Shown here: piece after piece, positions 32,325 to 42,828 of the stretch | Layout: the number at the start of each line of letters is the position of its first letter | Position numbering within the stretch: position 1 is the stretch's first letter | Origin: Ga0077555 sp964500805 | GTDB taxonomy: Bacteria > Pseudomonadota > Alphaproteobacteria > Rhizobiales > Hyphomicrobiaceae | Reading direction: 5' to 3' | Assembly (NCBI GenBank): GCA_964500805.1 | Contig: CAZCQH010000009.1 | Span: 61,685 to 125,684 of the forward strand | Length of the DNA: 64,000 nucleotides | Made by a program: the position numbers and the translations under genes | Notes under the pieces: generated by a model | Seen by the model: the letters and a program-made list of their open reading frames with translations, nothing else | The model's database searches: none | What the model was told of the DNA's origin: nothing

Positions 32325-33451
32325 GGCGCCTCCGGCGGCTCGCGCTGCTCGCGGGCCTGAGCGATCCGCGTCATGAGCGCCTGCATCACCTCTTCGGCAT
32401 CGCCGATCACCGACAGGTCCGCGCGCCCGACGATCGGCGCGCCCGCGTCGCGGTTCACGGCGATGACATGCTGGCAGTCCTTAATGCCTTGCAGATGCTG
32501 AACGGCGCCGGAGATGCCGACCGCGATATAGCCCCGCGCGGAAACCGTCTTGCCGGTCGCGCCGATCTGCTTGTCGCGCGAAAAGCGCCCGTCATCCACG
32601 GCAACGCGGCTCGCGCCGACGGCCGCGCCAAGCTCCTGCGCCAGCGCCTCGAGCGCCGGCACGTTGTGCACGCCGTTGCCGCCCGCGACGATCAGATCGG
32701 CCTCTTCGAGCGGGATTTGCGACGGGTCTGACCGCTCGAGCCCGAGATCGCGATAGAAGCCGCTCGCCTCGGCAGGCTTCGGCCCCTCGGCCGTATCGGC
32801 GCGATTGCCCAAGCCCGCGAACGGCAAGCCGGAATCGACGGCGCCGGGCTCGAGCAGGATGAAGCGCGGCAGAGGCGCGCGTGCGAGCAGCATCGCCCCC
32901 GACCAAGGCGAACACACATGATCTGCGTCGATCTCGACCACGTGCGTCGCGGCAGGTTGCTGATGCTCGACGATGAGGCGCCGTCCGAGATCGCCATCGC
33001 TTTCGGGCTTGTCGGGGAGAAAAACGTGACCCGCATCGTAGGCCCGGATCAGCGAGGAGACCGCTTCCACCTCAAGCTCGGGCTCGAAACGGTCAGCGTC
33101 AAGACCGGAAAGAACAACGACCGCATCCGCGCCAAGCGCGGCGGCGTCCTCCTCGAACTCGCCGAGGATCACGGCAACAACGCCCGCGCTCCGTTGCGCC
33201 AGAAGCGCGGCAGCCGCGATCGTTTGGCGCGCATGCGAATCGAGTCTGCCGCGATCGGCATGGGCGACCGCCATCACCCACGACTTGGCATCGCCTTGGA
33301 GACGCCGCGGCTTCGCCTTGCCTTCCGGCGCGCCGCCTTGATCGGACGTGGAGAGGTCTCCGGCCCCGACTTGCCCCAGCACGATCCGCCTCAGGCCTTG
33401 CGGCGTGATGACGATCGGACGCCTGGGATCGACGCGCCGGATTTCGCTCAT
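32321..33451 (-). CDS. etfA: Electron transfer flavoprotein alpha subunit, demethylase-linked
   Basis: A 376-residue EtfA. The C-terminal FAD-binding domain is clear: EADLIVAGGNGVHNVPALEALAQELGAAVGASRVAVDDGRF, GATGKTVSARGYIAVGISGAVQHLQGIKD, then HVIAVNRDAGAPIVGRADLSVIGDAEEVM. The N-terminal half starts with about 50 residues of unusual, basic sequence before the alpha-domain. It forms a heterodimer with the etfB product. Coupled at both ends by ATGA overlaps with dgcB and etfB. Confidence 0.92.
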   Translation of the reverse strand: MSEIRRVDPRRPIVITPQGLRRIVLGQVGAGDLSTSDQGGAPEGKAKPRRLQGDAKSWVMAVAHADRGRLDSHARQTIAAAALLAQRSAGVVAVILGEFEEDAAALGADAVVVLSGLDADRFEPELEVEAVSSLIRAYDAGHVFLPDKPESDGDLGRRLIVEHQQPAATHVVEIDADHVCSPWSGAMLLARAPLPRFILLEPGAVDSGLPFAGLGNRADTAEGPKPAEASGFYRDLGLERSDPSQIPLEEADLIVAGGNGVHNVPALEALAQELGAAVGASRVAVDDGRFSRDKQIGATGKTVSARGYIAVGISGAVQHLQGIKDCQHVIAVNRDAGAPIVGRADLSVIGDAEEVMQALMTRIAQAREQREPPEAP

Positions 33452-35328
33452 GGCCGATCTCCCAGCGCTTCGGCGACAAGCTCGGCGATGTCGAGGATCT
33501 CGGGCCGGTCACCGGCAACGCCCTCGAGCATGGCGGTGCATTGCGGGCAGGCCACCGCCACGATTTCGGCTTGGGCCTTGCGCGCGTCCTCGATCCGGAT
33601 ATCGGGAATCCGCTGCTTGCCCGGGATGTCGGTGAGCGCGGCACCCCCTCCCCCGCCGCAGCATCGGCTCTTGAGCCCCGAGCGCTCCATCTCGCTCACC
33701 TCAAGTCCGAGCTTTCGCAGAAGATCGCGGGGCGCGTCCGTCTCGCCGTTGTAGCGCGCGAGATAGCATGGGTCGTGATAGGTGAGGCGGCGGCGTTCAC
33801 CCGACGGCTTGAGCTTAAGGCGCCCCTCGCTGACGAGCGAGGCCAGGAACGTCGTGTGATGCAGCACGGTGTAATTGCCGCCGAGCGCCCGGTACTCGTT
33901 CTTGAGACTATGCAGGACGTGCGGGTCCGGTGTCACGATGCGCCGGAACGGAATGGAATCGAGCGTCGCAATGTTGCGCCGGGCAAGCGCCTGGAAGGTC
34001 GCCTCGTCGCCGAGCCTCCGCGCGGTGTCCCCGCAGTCGCGCTCGAGATCGCCAAGTATGGCGAAATCCACGTTCGCCGCCTTGAGCGCCTTGATGAGCG
34101 CGCGCAGCGTGCGCTGGTAGCGCATCTCGAACGCGCCCTCGCCGGCGATGAAGAGCACGTCCACCTTCACGCCAGGCTTGGCCGCCCTGACGTCGAGGTC
34201 CGCCGCCCAGTTGTAGCGGGCGGCGTTGGCAAAGCCCCCTTGCGTCTCGGTCTCACGCAAATTGGCGAGCGTCTCCGCGGCCTTGCCCGGCGCCTCGCCG
34301 CGCACGAGGTTCAAGCTCCGGCGCATACCGACGATAGCGTCGACATGCTCGATCAGCATGGGACACTCTTCGACGCAAGCCCGGCAGGTGGTGCACGACC
34401 AGAGCGTCTCGGCCTCGATCAGGCCGGGCACGATCGGCAACGCAGGCGCGCCCGAATGCGTACCGGCGGCAATTCCGGGATAGGGACTGCCGGCATAGGC
34501 AGCGTCGCTCCCGCCGGTGAGCCCGACGACGAGGTCCTGGATCAGCTTCTTCGGATTGAGAGGCTGGCCTGCGGCGAAGGCCGGGCACGCCTGCTCGCAC
34601 TTTCCGCATTGCACGCAGGCGTCGAAGCCCAAGAGCTGGTTCCAGCGGAAGTCGGCCGGCTTGTCCACGCCGAAGTCGCGCGCGTCGAGATCGAGCGGCT
34701 TCAACGCGGTCGAGCGCACGCCTGTGAAGCGCTCGGGGCGGGGATGAAAAGCGAGGTGCAACAGCCCGGCGACGGCATGCTTCATCGGGCCGCCGAGGCC
34801 GATGCCAAGCGCGAGCTCGGCCGAGCCCACGAGCAGGAGAATGAGCGCGATGGCCGCAATCCCCGCCGCGAGAATTGCCGGCGGCAGCGCGACCACAAGC
34901 GCAAGCCCCACGGCGAAGGCCGCAAGCGTATAGGGCAGCCGGTCCCACGCCCCCCGCGACAGGCGCGACAAGGGCTGGCGCCGGCGCCACCAGACGAAGC
35001 CGGCACCAACCAACATGACGAGGGAAGCGGCGAGGATCGCGAGATCGAGGCTCGGCCAATAGAGCGCGAGCCCGTAATTCAGCGCGACGAGAGCAAGAGC
35101 CGCAATCGCGCCGCCCGCGACCGCCATATGCGTATAGGCGATATAGGGCTCGCGGGCGACGACATGGTGCAGGTCCACAAAGTAGCGCTTCGGGATCGCA
35201 AGGAGCCCGCTCCAGTTCACCTCGGCGCTTCTGCCCACTGCCCAGAGTTGGCTCCGGCGCGCGAGGCCTAAGGCGAGCGTGCCCGTCGCGAGCCAGAACA
35301 GGAGCGTGACGAGACCTGCGACGCTCAT
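33448..35328 (-). CDS. dgcB: Dimethylglycine demethylase iron-sulfur subunit
   Basis: A 626-residue membrane-linked Fe-S oxidoreductase. About five hydrophobic segments fill residues 1-200. Two 4Fe-4S motifs follow, CVQCGKCEQACP near 240 and CTTCRACVEECP near 315. The C-terminal half has the CCG-type cysteine regions (HDPCYLARYN, SRCCGGGGGA and AVACPQC) shared with heterodisulfide-reductase-like proteins. DgcB works with DgcA in the two-subunit demethylation of dimethylglycine to sarcosine. It starts two bases after the dgcA stop; the hydrophobic N-terminus suggests anchoring to the inner membrane. Confidence 0.92.
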   Translation of the reverse strand: MSVAGLVTLLFWLATGTLALGLARRSQLWAVGRSAEVNWSGLLAIPKRYFVDLHHVVAREPYIAYTHMAVAGGAIAALALVALNYGLALYWPSLDLAILAASLVMLVGAGFVWWRRRQPLSRLSRGAWDRLPYTLAAFAVGLALVVALPPAILAAGIAAIALILLLVGSAELALGIGLGGPMKHAVAGLLHLAFHPRPERFTGVRSTALKPLDLDARDFGVDKPADFRWNQLLGFDACVQCGKCEQACPAFAAGQPLNPKKLIQDLVVGLTGGSDAAYAGSPYPGIAAGTHSGAPALPIVPGLIEAETLWSCTTCRACVEECPMLIEHVDAIVGMRRSLNLVRGEAPGKAAETLANLRETETQGGFANAARYNWAADLDVRAAKPGVKVDVLFIAGEGAFEMRYQRTLRALIKALKAANVDFAILGDLERDCGDTARRLGDEATFQALARRNIATLDSIPFRRIVTPDPHVLHSLKNEYRALGGNYTVLHHTTFLASLVSEGRLKLKPSGERRRLTYHDPCYLARYNGETDAPRDLLRKLGLEVSEMERSGLKSRCCGGGGGAALTDIPGKQRIPDIRIEDARKAQAEIVAVACPQCTAMLEGVAGDRPEILDIAELVAEALGDRP

Positions 35329-35330
35329 GC

Positions 35331-37391
35331 TCAGAAGTCCTTGCAGAGGCGCAGCGAGTCGTAAATTGCGGCGTGGATGTTGTGCATCGAGACGCAGTCG
35401 CCGACGCGGAACAGGAGAAAGCGACCGTCGCCCGTGGTCTCCGCGAGCGAAGGCTGCGGCTTGGCCGCGAACAGCGTCTCGAGATCGGTCTGGCCGCGAT
35501 TGAGCGAGCGCTCCTTGAGCTTCCAGTAGAGCTCGGCGTTGGGCGTGATGCCGTTCTCGATCACGACCTGATCGACGGCGCGCTCCTCGAGCTCCTCGGT
35601 GTACTCGTTGCGCAGGACCGCGATCTTCTTGTTGCCCTCGGCATAGACGCGGTCGAGCCAGAAATTGGGCGTCGGAATGATGCCCTGGCCGTAGAGCCGG
35701 CGGTAGAAAATGGGGAATGTCGTGCCGCCGACGTCGTCGGCAACCTTCACGTCGGGGGTCACCATCTCGACCTTGGCGCCGCGGCTCGCGAGAAAGTCCG
35801 CCGTGCCGAAGCCGGCATGCGTGCTGATGCCGTCATAGAGGAGCACATACTCGGCCGGCGCCACCTTCTCCGACAGGATGTCCCAGGCGCTGACGGCGAG
35901 CCCCTCCTTGACGCCCCAATCGGGCACTTGGTCGGTGTGACTGCGGCCGCCGGTGGCGAGCACGACGATGTCGGGGCGCTCGGCAAGTATCATCTCATCG
36001 GTTGCCTCGACGCCGAGCCTGCGATCGACGCCGAGCCGCTTCGTCTCGAGGTCGAACCAGCGGATGATGCCGGCCATCTGCTCACGCTGCGGCGCCTTGG
36101 CGGCGAGATTGACCTGCCCGCCGACCTTGTCGTTGCGCTCGAACAGCACGACGTCATGGCCGCGCGCCCGCGACACCCGCGCCGCCTCCAGCCCGGCGGG
36201 GCCCGCGCCCACGACGACGACGCGGCGTTTGGCGCCCTTCGTCGGCGTGATGACATGGGGCATCGTCGCCTCGCGCGAGGTCGCGGGGTTCTGCACGCAA
36301 AGGAGATCCTGACCCGAATACATGCGATCGATACAGTAATTGGCGCCGACGCATTGTTTGATCTGGTCCTCGCGGCCCTCGCGAACTTTCAGCATCATAT
36401 GCGGATCGGCAATCTGTGCCCGCGTCATGCCGCACATATCGACCCAGCCATTGGCGAGGATGCGCTCGGCCTGGGTGATGTCGCGGATGCCCTGGGCGTG
36501 CAGCACGGGCAATTTCGACACGGCCTTGATGCCGGCCGCCAAATGCACGAACGGCTCGGGCGGAAGCGCCATCGGCGGCATGCAGTTGGCGAGCCTGTTG
36601 TGCGTGTCCGCGCCCGAGCCGATGACGCTGATGAAGTCGATAAGTCCCGTCTCCGCCATCGCCTGCGCGATCTCTTTCGCCACCTCATGATCGATGCCGT
36701 TGTCGTTGAATTCGTCGGCGCACATTCGGAGCCCGACGCAGAAATCGCGTCCGACCGCCTCGCGCACGGCTTCCAGCACCTCGATGCCGAAGCGCATCCG
36801 GTTTTCGAGCGAGCCGCCATATTCGTCGCTGCGGAGATTCGTCTCCGGCGACCAGAACTGATCGATCAATTGCTGATGGGCGGCCGAGATCTCGATGCCG
36901 TCCAGGCCGGATTTCTGGATCCTCTTCGCGGCCAGCGCGAAGTCGCGCACGATGCGGCGGATGTCCTCGATCTCCATGGCCTTGGAGTTGCCGCGATGCA
37001 CCGGCTCGCGCACGCCCGACGGCGAAACGAGATGCGGCCAGGGATCGCCCCAATAGCCCGAGCGCCGGCCCATATGGGTGGCCTGGATCATGATCTTCAT
37101 GCCGTGGCGATGGCAGGCTTCGGCGAGCCGCCCGAGCGGTTCGATGACGCGATCGGTGGTAAGATTGACGGGGTTCCACGCACCCTGCGGCACGTCGATC
37201 GAGACCGGGCTCGAGCCCCCGCAGATCGCCATGCCGAGACCGCCTTTGGCCTTCTCCTCGTAATAGCGGATGTAGCGGTCGCCCGGCAGGCCCCGCTCGG
37301 AGTAAACCTCGGCATGCGCCGTCGAATAGATGCGATTGGGCAGCGTCAGTTGATTGAGCTTTATGGGCGTGAACACATGAGGGTATTTCAT
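35331..37391 (-). CDS. dgcA: Dimethylglycine demethylase flavin subunit (NADH:flavin oxidoreductase family)
   Basis: A 686-residue Old-Yellow-Enzyme-like protein with a C-terminal FAD/NAD domain, as in trimethylamine dehydrogenase and DgcA. The TIM barrel occupies about 1-350 (HQQLIDQFWSPETNLRSDEYGGSLENR). The cysteine cluster CVGANYC and LLCVQNP binds 4Fe-4S. Then comes the dinucleotide fold RRVVVVGAGPAGLEAARVS near 388. DgcA removes a methyl group from dimethylglycine to give sarcosine; a stachydrine-type demethylase is the main alternative. The sox genes on the same transcript favour dimethylglycine. Confidence 0.9.
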   Translation of the reverse strand: MKYPHVFTPIKLNQLTLPNRIYSTAHAEVYSERGLPGDRYIRYYEEKAKGGLGMAICGGSSPVSIDVPQGAWNPVNLTTDRVIEPLGRLAEACHRHGMKIMIQATHMGRRSGYWGDPWPHLVSPSGVREPVHRGNSKAMEIEDIRRIVRDFALAAKRIQKSGLDGIEISAAHQQLIDQFWSPETNLRSDEYGGSLENRMRFGIEVLEAVREAVGRDFCVGLRMCADEFNDNGIDHEVAKEIAQAMAETGLIDFISVIGSGADTHNRLANCMPPMALPPEPFVHLAAGIKAVSKLPVLHAQGIRDITQAERILANGWVDMCGMTRAQIADPHMMLKVREGREDQIKQCVGANYCIDRMYSGQDLLCVQNPATSREATMPHVITPTKGAKRRVVVVGAGPAGLEAARVSRARGHDVVLFERNDKVGGQVNLAAKAPQREQMAGIIRWFDLETKRLGVDRRLGVEATDEMILAERPDIVVLATGGRSHTDQVPDWGVKEGLAVSAWDILSEKVAPAEYVLLYDGISTHAGFGTADFLASRGAKVEMVTPDVKVADDVGGTTFPIFYRRLYGQGIIPTPNFWLDRVYAEGNKKIAVLRNEYTEELEERAVDQVVIENGITPNAELYWKLKERSLNRGQTDLETLFAAKPQPSLAETTGDGRFLLFRVGDCVSMHNIHAAIYDSLRLCKDF

Positions 37392-37452
37392 CGCCCTGCC
37401 TCACATGCGCGTTGTGCCGTCGTCACCGCTCCACCTCGTCGAACGCGAACCC

Positions 37453-38846
<1,394 letters not shown>

Positions 38847-38850
<4 letters not shown>

Positions 38851-39473
38851 GCCGCGTCCTCCGCGATATCGCCCTTGCCGAGCCTGACGACGCCGAAGCC
38901 GTAGGGCTCGGCCGCGCGGACGAGAAAGCGCCAGACATAGTCCGCGAAACTGCGCCGGACCAAGAGACAAATGCCGTCGCGCTCGCGATACATATACACC
39001 GCCGCCCTGCCGAATGTCGTGCCCACGACGCGGCCCTCGCCGAGACGATGAACGTCGTAAACGCTGGCATGGGCAATCACATCGGCGGCATTCCGCCCCC
39101 GGACGACGATTTCGGTATAGCCACCCGAATTATCGACGACCTGGCTGCGTATGCCGCTAAGGGCTTTGTCGAGGCCGCGCAAGAGCGGCAAGGCCCGCGC
39201 GCGAGGACAGACGATCAGCCACTCATCGGGGGAGAGCCAGAGCGCCTTCACGGGCCCCGACCGCGTGAACGTACAGGGCCTTGCCGGCAACGGGGCGCCG
39301 AGGACGCTAGCAGCCGCTTCCTGGAAGGCTTTGTCCGCGAGCCTGCCCCTAAGGCTGATATAGCCCTGGGGCGGAACCTCGTTGGCCCACACGCCGAAAG
39401 CTTCGTCCGCTTGTCGCGCCTCTGCGGCAAGCCCGAAGGAATGAAGCGGGGACTCTAGGACCGGCTCAGACAT
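38847..39473 (-). CDS. soxG: Sarcosine oxidase gamma subunit
   Basis: A 208-residue SoxG, the small GcvT-related subunit of heterotetrameric sarcosine oxidase. Conserved elements are WLSPDEWLIVCP, VVDNSGGYTEIVVRGRNAADVIAHA, VYDVHRLGEGRVVGTTFGRAAVYMYR and the C-terminal RSFADYVWRFLVRAAEPYG. It overlaps soxA by eight bases and sdaA by four, so the subunits are translated in coupled order. It helps form the folate-side channel of the complex. Confidence 0.94.
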
Positions 39474-42400
39474 TCTGGCGCGCTCCCTCGGGGTCCAGAA
39501 ACACCGGCGACACCACCCTCACTTTGTGAGACTTGCCGCCCGCGAAGGCATAGAGCATGTCGCGCCCTTCCCTCGCGCCCTCCTCGCTCCTTCGCTTGAT
39601 GCCGTCGCGCACGACGGCGAGCGCAATCGAGCGGTCGAGCTCGGGGCTGAAATAGCTCGATGTCACATGGCCGAGCATCTTCATCGGCGTTTCGATCTTA
39701 TCCGTCTCGACGATCTGGGCGCCTTCCTTGAGCACTGTCGCGGGATCCTCCGTCAAAAGGCCGACGAGCTGCTTGCGGTCGGTGCGCGCCGTGTCGCTCC
39801 GCGTGAGCGAGCGCTTGCCGATAAAGCTGAACGGCTTCTTGAGGCTCACGGCCCAGGCCATGTCGAGATCGAGCGGCGTCATCGAGCCGTCGGTGTCCTG
39901 GCCGACGATGATATAGCCCTTCTCGGCCCGGAGCACATGCATGGTCTCGGTGCCGTAGGGCGTGATGTCGAATTCGCGCCCGGCCTCCATCAGCGCCTCC
40001 CAGACGTGAGCCCCATAGCTCGCGTCCACGTTGACCTCGAAGGCGAGCTCGCCCGAGAAGCTGATGCGGAACACCCGCGCCGGAACGCCGGCAACCATCC
40101 CCTCGCGCCAGTCCATGAATTTGAACGCGCTCGCCGCAAGATCGATGCCGGAGCAGATCTTCGCCAGTACCGCGCGGCTCTTCGGCCCGACGACAGCCGC
40201 CGTCGCCCAGTGGTCTGTGACCGATGTCATGTACACGTCGAGATCGGGCCATTCGGTCTGGTGCCATTTCTCGAGCCAGGTCATGACGCGCGCAGCGCCC
40301 CCCGAGGTCGTCGTCATGTGGAAATGATCGTCGGCGATACACGCTGTCACGCCGTCGTCCATCACCATGCCGTTCTCGTCGAGCATCAGCCCGTAGCGGC
40401 ACTTGCCGGGCGCGAGCTGCCTCCAAGCATTGGCATAGACGCGCTCCAGGAAGTCGCGGACGTCCTTGCCGCGGATGTCGATCTTGCCGAGCGTCGAAGC
40501 ATCCATGATGGCGACGGAGCGGCGGGCGGCCGTGCATTCGCGGCGCACGGCCGCATGCATGTCTTCGCCGTCTTTCGGAAAGTACCAAGGCCGCAGCCAT
40601 TGGCCCACCGGCTCGAACGTGGCCCCGCGCGCGAGGTGAGAGGCGTGCATGGCGGTGGTGCGGCGCGGCTCGAACGTGTCGCCTTCTTGCGCGCCCGCAA
40701 GCGTGCCGAACGTGACCGGCGTATAGGCCGGGCGGTAGGTCGTGGTGCCGACCTCGGGGATGGAGACGCCGAGCGCGTCGGCGGCAATGGCGTAGCCGTT
40801 GACGTTCGACAGCTTGCCCTGATCCGTGCCGAAGCCGAGCGCCGTGTAGCGCTTGATGTGCTCGATCGAGCGATAGTTCTCGCGCACGGCGAGATGGATG
40901 TCGGACGCCGCCACGTCGTTCTGGAAATCGACGAAGGCCTTTTTGCCGTAGCCTTCCGGCTTTCCGTCGGGAACGCGGAAGATGCGCCGGGGCGCGAGGG
41001 CCTCGGGTTCGCCGGTCTCAATGTCGATCTCCGCCAAGGTGTCCTTCTTGTCGAATGTGGCGAGCAGGGCTGCGATCGTCGGTTTCGTCTCAGCCAGCGC
41101 CTGCTCTAGCCCGAACGCGCCGGTCACGGCGCCGGCGCAGTAGATGCCGTCCTTGGCCCGTCCGGTCGCGGGCGCGACGAACGCAAGGCGGGCCTCGTCC
41201 CACACGGGGCGCCCGCCGTCATGACAATAAAGATGCACAGTCGGCGTGAGCCCGCCGGAGCTTGCCACGGCGCCGCATTCGACTTTGGGGCCCGGCCCTG
41301 CGACCGCGTTCTTATCGCCATCGAGACGCACCAACTCCACGCCGGCGACCGCGTGCCGCCCATGCGCCGCGCCGATGCCGTAGCCGATCCTCACATCGAC
41401 GCCCGCGGCCCTCGCGCGCCTTTCCCACTCAGGATTGATGCGCGCGCGCGTATCGGCGAGCACGACGCTCGACCCCGCTTTGGCGAGATCGATCGCGCCC
41501 TGATAGGCGTGATCGTTGCTGGTGAGGATCAGCACGCGCCGGCCGACGGCGACCGCGTAGCGGTTGAGATAGGTCGTCGCCGCCGCGGCCGTGAAGATTC
41601 CGGGAAGGTCGTTGTTGCCGAACACGAGCGGACGCTCGATCGCGCCCGTTGCGAGCACGATGCGCTCGGCGCGGATGCGGTGCAGGCGCTGGCGGCGCTG
41701 GCCCGCGACCCGCTCAAAGGGCGGCAAGTGATCTTCGATCTGCTCGACGGCCTGCACGAGGTTCATGTCGTGGAGCGCAAACGCGCTCGTGCGCGTGAGA
41801 ATGCGCACGTTCGAGAGGCTCCGAAGCTCGGCGAGGATGCCGTCGATCCAGGCTCGCGCCGGCTGTCCGCCGATCTCGGCGTGCGGCGCCGAGAGCAGCC
41901 AGCCGCCGGGCTCGCTCTGCTCGTCTAGGAGGACCACATCGAGGCCGGCGCGGCCACAGCCCAGAGCCGCAAGCAGTCCCGCGGCGCCCGCGCCGATGAC
42001 CAGGACCTCGGCATGACGATGGGCGTAGTCGTAGCGCTCGGGGTCGGGCTCGAGCGGCGAGCTGCCATAGCCCGCCGCGTGGCGGATCACCTGCTCGTAG
42101 CTGGGCCACAGCATGCCCGGGGCCTTGAACGTCTTGTAGTAGAACCCCGCCGGCATGAACTGGGAAAAACGCCCGCCGAGGCTCTTCAAATCGAACGCAA
42201 GCGAAGGCCACCCCGTCGTCCGGCGGGCAACGAGGCCCTGGTAGAGCTCGACCTGCGTCGCCTTGAGATTGGGGATGGTGAGCGCGCCGGTCTCGACTTG
42301 CACGAGGACGTTCGGCTCCTCGGGACCGGCGCCGACAATGCCGCGCGGCCGGCCGTACTTGAAGCTGCGGGCGAGCATCCTCGCCCCATGCGCCAGTAGC

Positions 42401-42516
42401 GCCGAGGCAAGCGTGTCGCCGGCATAGCCGCTGAAGCCCTTGCCATCGAAGGTAAAGGCGAGCGGGCGGCTCCTATCGATGCGGGCCGTGGCGAGATCGA
42501 CGCGGTGGCCGCTCAT
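39466..42516 (-). CDS. soxA: Sarcosine oxidase alpha subunit
   Basis: The 1016-residue SoxA. An N-terminal ferredoxin-like domain without cluster cysteines (FTFDGKGFSGYAGDTLASALLAHG) is followed by a NAD-binding fold (VLVIGAGAAGLLAALGCGRAGLDVVLLDEQ near 170), a linker that in homologues contacts the FMN interface, and a C-terminal GcvT-type tetrahydrofolate domain from about 610 (IMDASTLGKIDIRGKDVRDFLERVYAN, HVLRAEKGYIIVGQDTDGSMTPLDLDM). The complex oxidises sarcosine to glycine and loads the methyl carbon onto tetrahydrofolate. Its ATG overlaps the soxD stop. Confidence 0.96.
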   Translation of the reverse strand: MSGHRVDLATARIDRSRPLAFTFDGKGFSGYAGDTLASALLAHGARMLARSFKYGRPRGIVGAGPEEPNVLVQVETGALTIPNLKATQVELYQGLVARRTTGWPSLAFDLKSLGGRFSQFMPAGFYYKTFKAPGMLWPSYEQVIRHAAGYGSSPLEPDPERYDYAHRHAEVLVIGAGAAGLLAALGCGRAGLDVVLLDEQSEPGGWLLSAPHAEIGGQPARAWIDGILAELRSLSNVRILTRTSAFALHDMNLVQAVEQIEDHLPPFERVAGQRRQRLHRIRAERIVLATGAIERPLVFGNNDLPGIFTAAAATTYLNRYAVAVGRRVLILTSNDHAYQGAIDLAKAGSSVVLADTRARINPEWERRARAAGVDVRIGYGIGAAHGRHAVAGVELVRLDGDKNAVAGPGPKVECGAVASSGGLTPTVHLYCHDGGRPVWDEARLAFVAPATGRAKDGIYCAGAVTGAFGLEQALAETKPTIAALLATFDKKDTLAEIDIETGEPEALAPRRIFRVPDGKPEGYGKKAFVDFQNDVAASDIHLAVRENYRSIEHIKRYTALGFGTDQGKLSNVNGYAIAADALGVSIPEVGTTTYRPAYTPVTFGTLAGAQEGDTFEPRRTTAMHASHLARGATFEPVGQWLRPWYFPKDGEDMHAAVRRECTAARRSVAIMDASTLGKIDIRGKDVRDFLERVYANAWRQLAPGKCRYGLMLDENGMVMDDGVTACIADDHFHMTTTSGGAARVMTWLEKWHQTEWPDLDVYMTSVTDHWATAAVVGPKSRAVLAKICSGIDLAASAFKFMDWREGMVAGVPARVFRISFSGELAFEVNVDASYGAHVWEALMEAGREFDITPYGTETMHVLRAEKGYIIVGQDTDGSMTPLDLDMAWAVSLKKPFSFIGKRSLTRSDTARTDRKQLVGLLTEDPATVLKEGAQIVETDKIETPMKMLGHVTSSYFSPELDRSIALAVVRDGIKRRSEEGAREGRDMLYAFAGGKSHKVRVVSPVFLDPEGARQNV

Positions 42517-42812
42517 GCCGCGCCTCCTTCCGCGTCATAGGCCTTGCGCGCTTCGGCGAGCGTCCAGGCGCCTTGAACGGCGTTTGTCGCCGTGTTGCGC
42601 TTCACGACAAAGAACTTCCGGCAGCCGGTCGCGTGCTGCCACATCTCCCAATGCCACCCCTTGGGGTTCTTGCGCATAAAGAGATAGTCGCCCCAGGCCT
42701 CGTCGCTCGTTGCTTCGGGATTCTCGGGCCTCGCGATGAAGGCTTCGCCGCCATAGGCGAACTCCTCCTCCTCGCGCTTCTCGCCGCAATGCGGACAATG
42801 GAAAACGAACAT
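42513..42812 (-). CDS. soxD: Sarcosine oxidase delta subunit
   Basis: A 99-residue SoxD. The zinc site is started by CPHCGEKREEEEF at residues 6-9 and on, with a later HATGCRKFF completing it. ARPENPEATSDEAWGDYLFMRKNPKGWHWEMW is the family core. The frame extends to 42854, but MFVFHCPHCG at 42812 is the universal start and AGAACCT precedes it. It lies 16 bases after soxB and is coupled to soxA. Confidence 0.95.
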   Translation of the reverse strand: MFVFHCPHCGEKREEEEFAYGGEAFIARPENPEATSDEAWGDYLFMRKNPKGWHWEMWQHATGCRKFFVVKRNTATNAVQGAWTLAEARKAYDAEGGAA

Positions 42813-42828
42813 CGATAGGTTCTCTTGG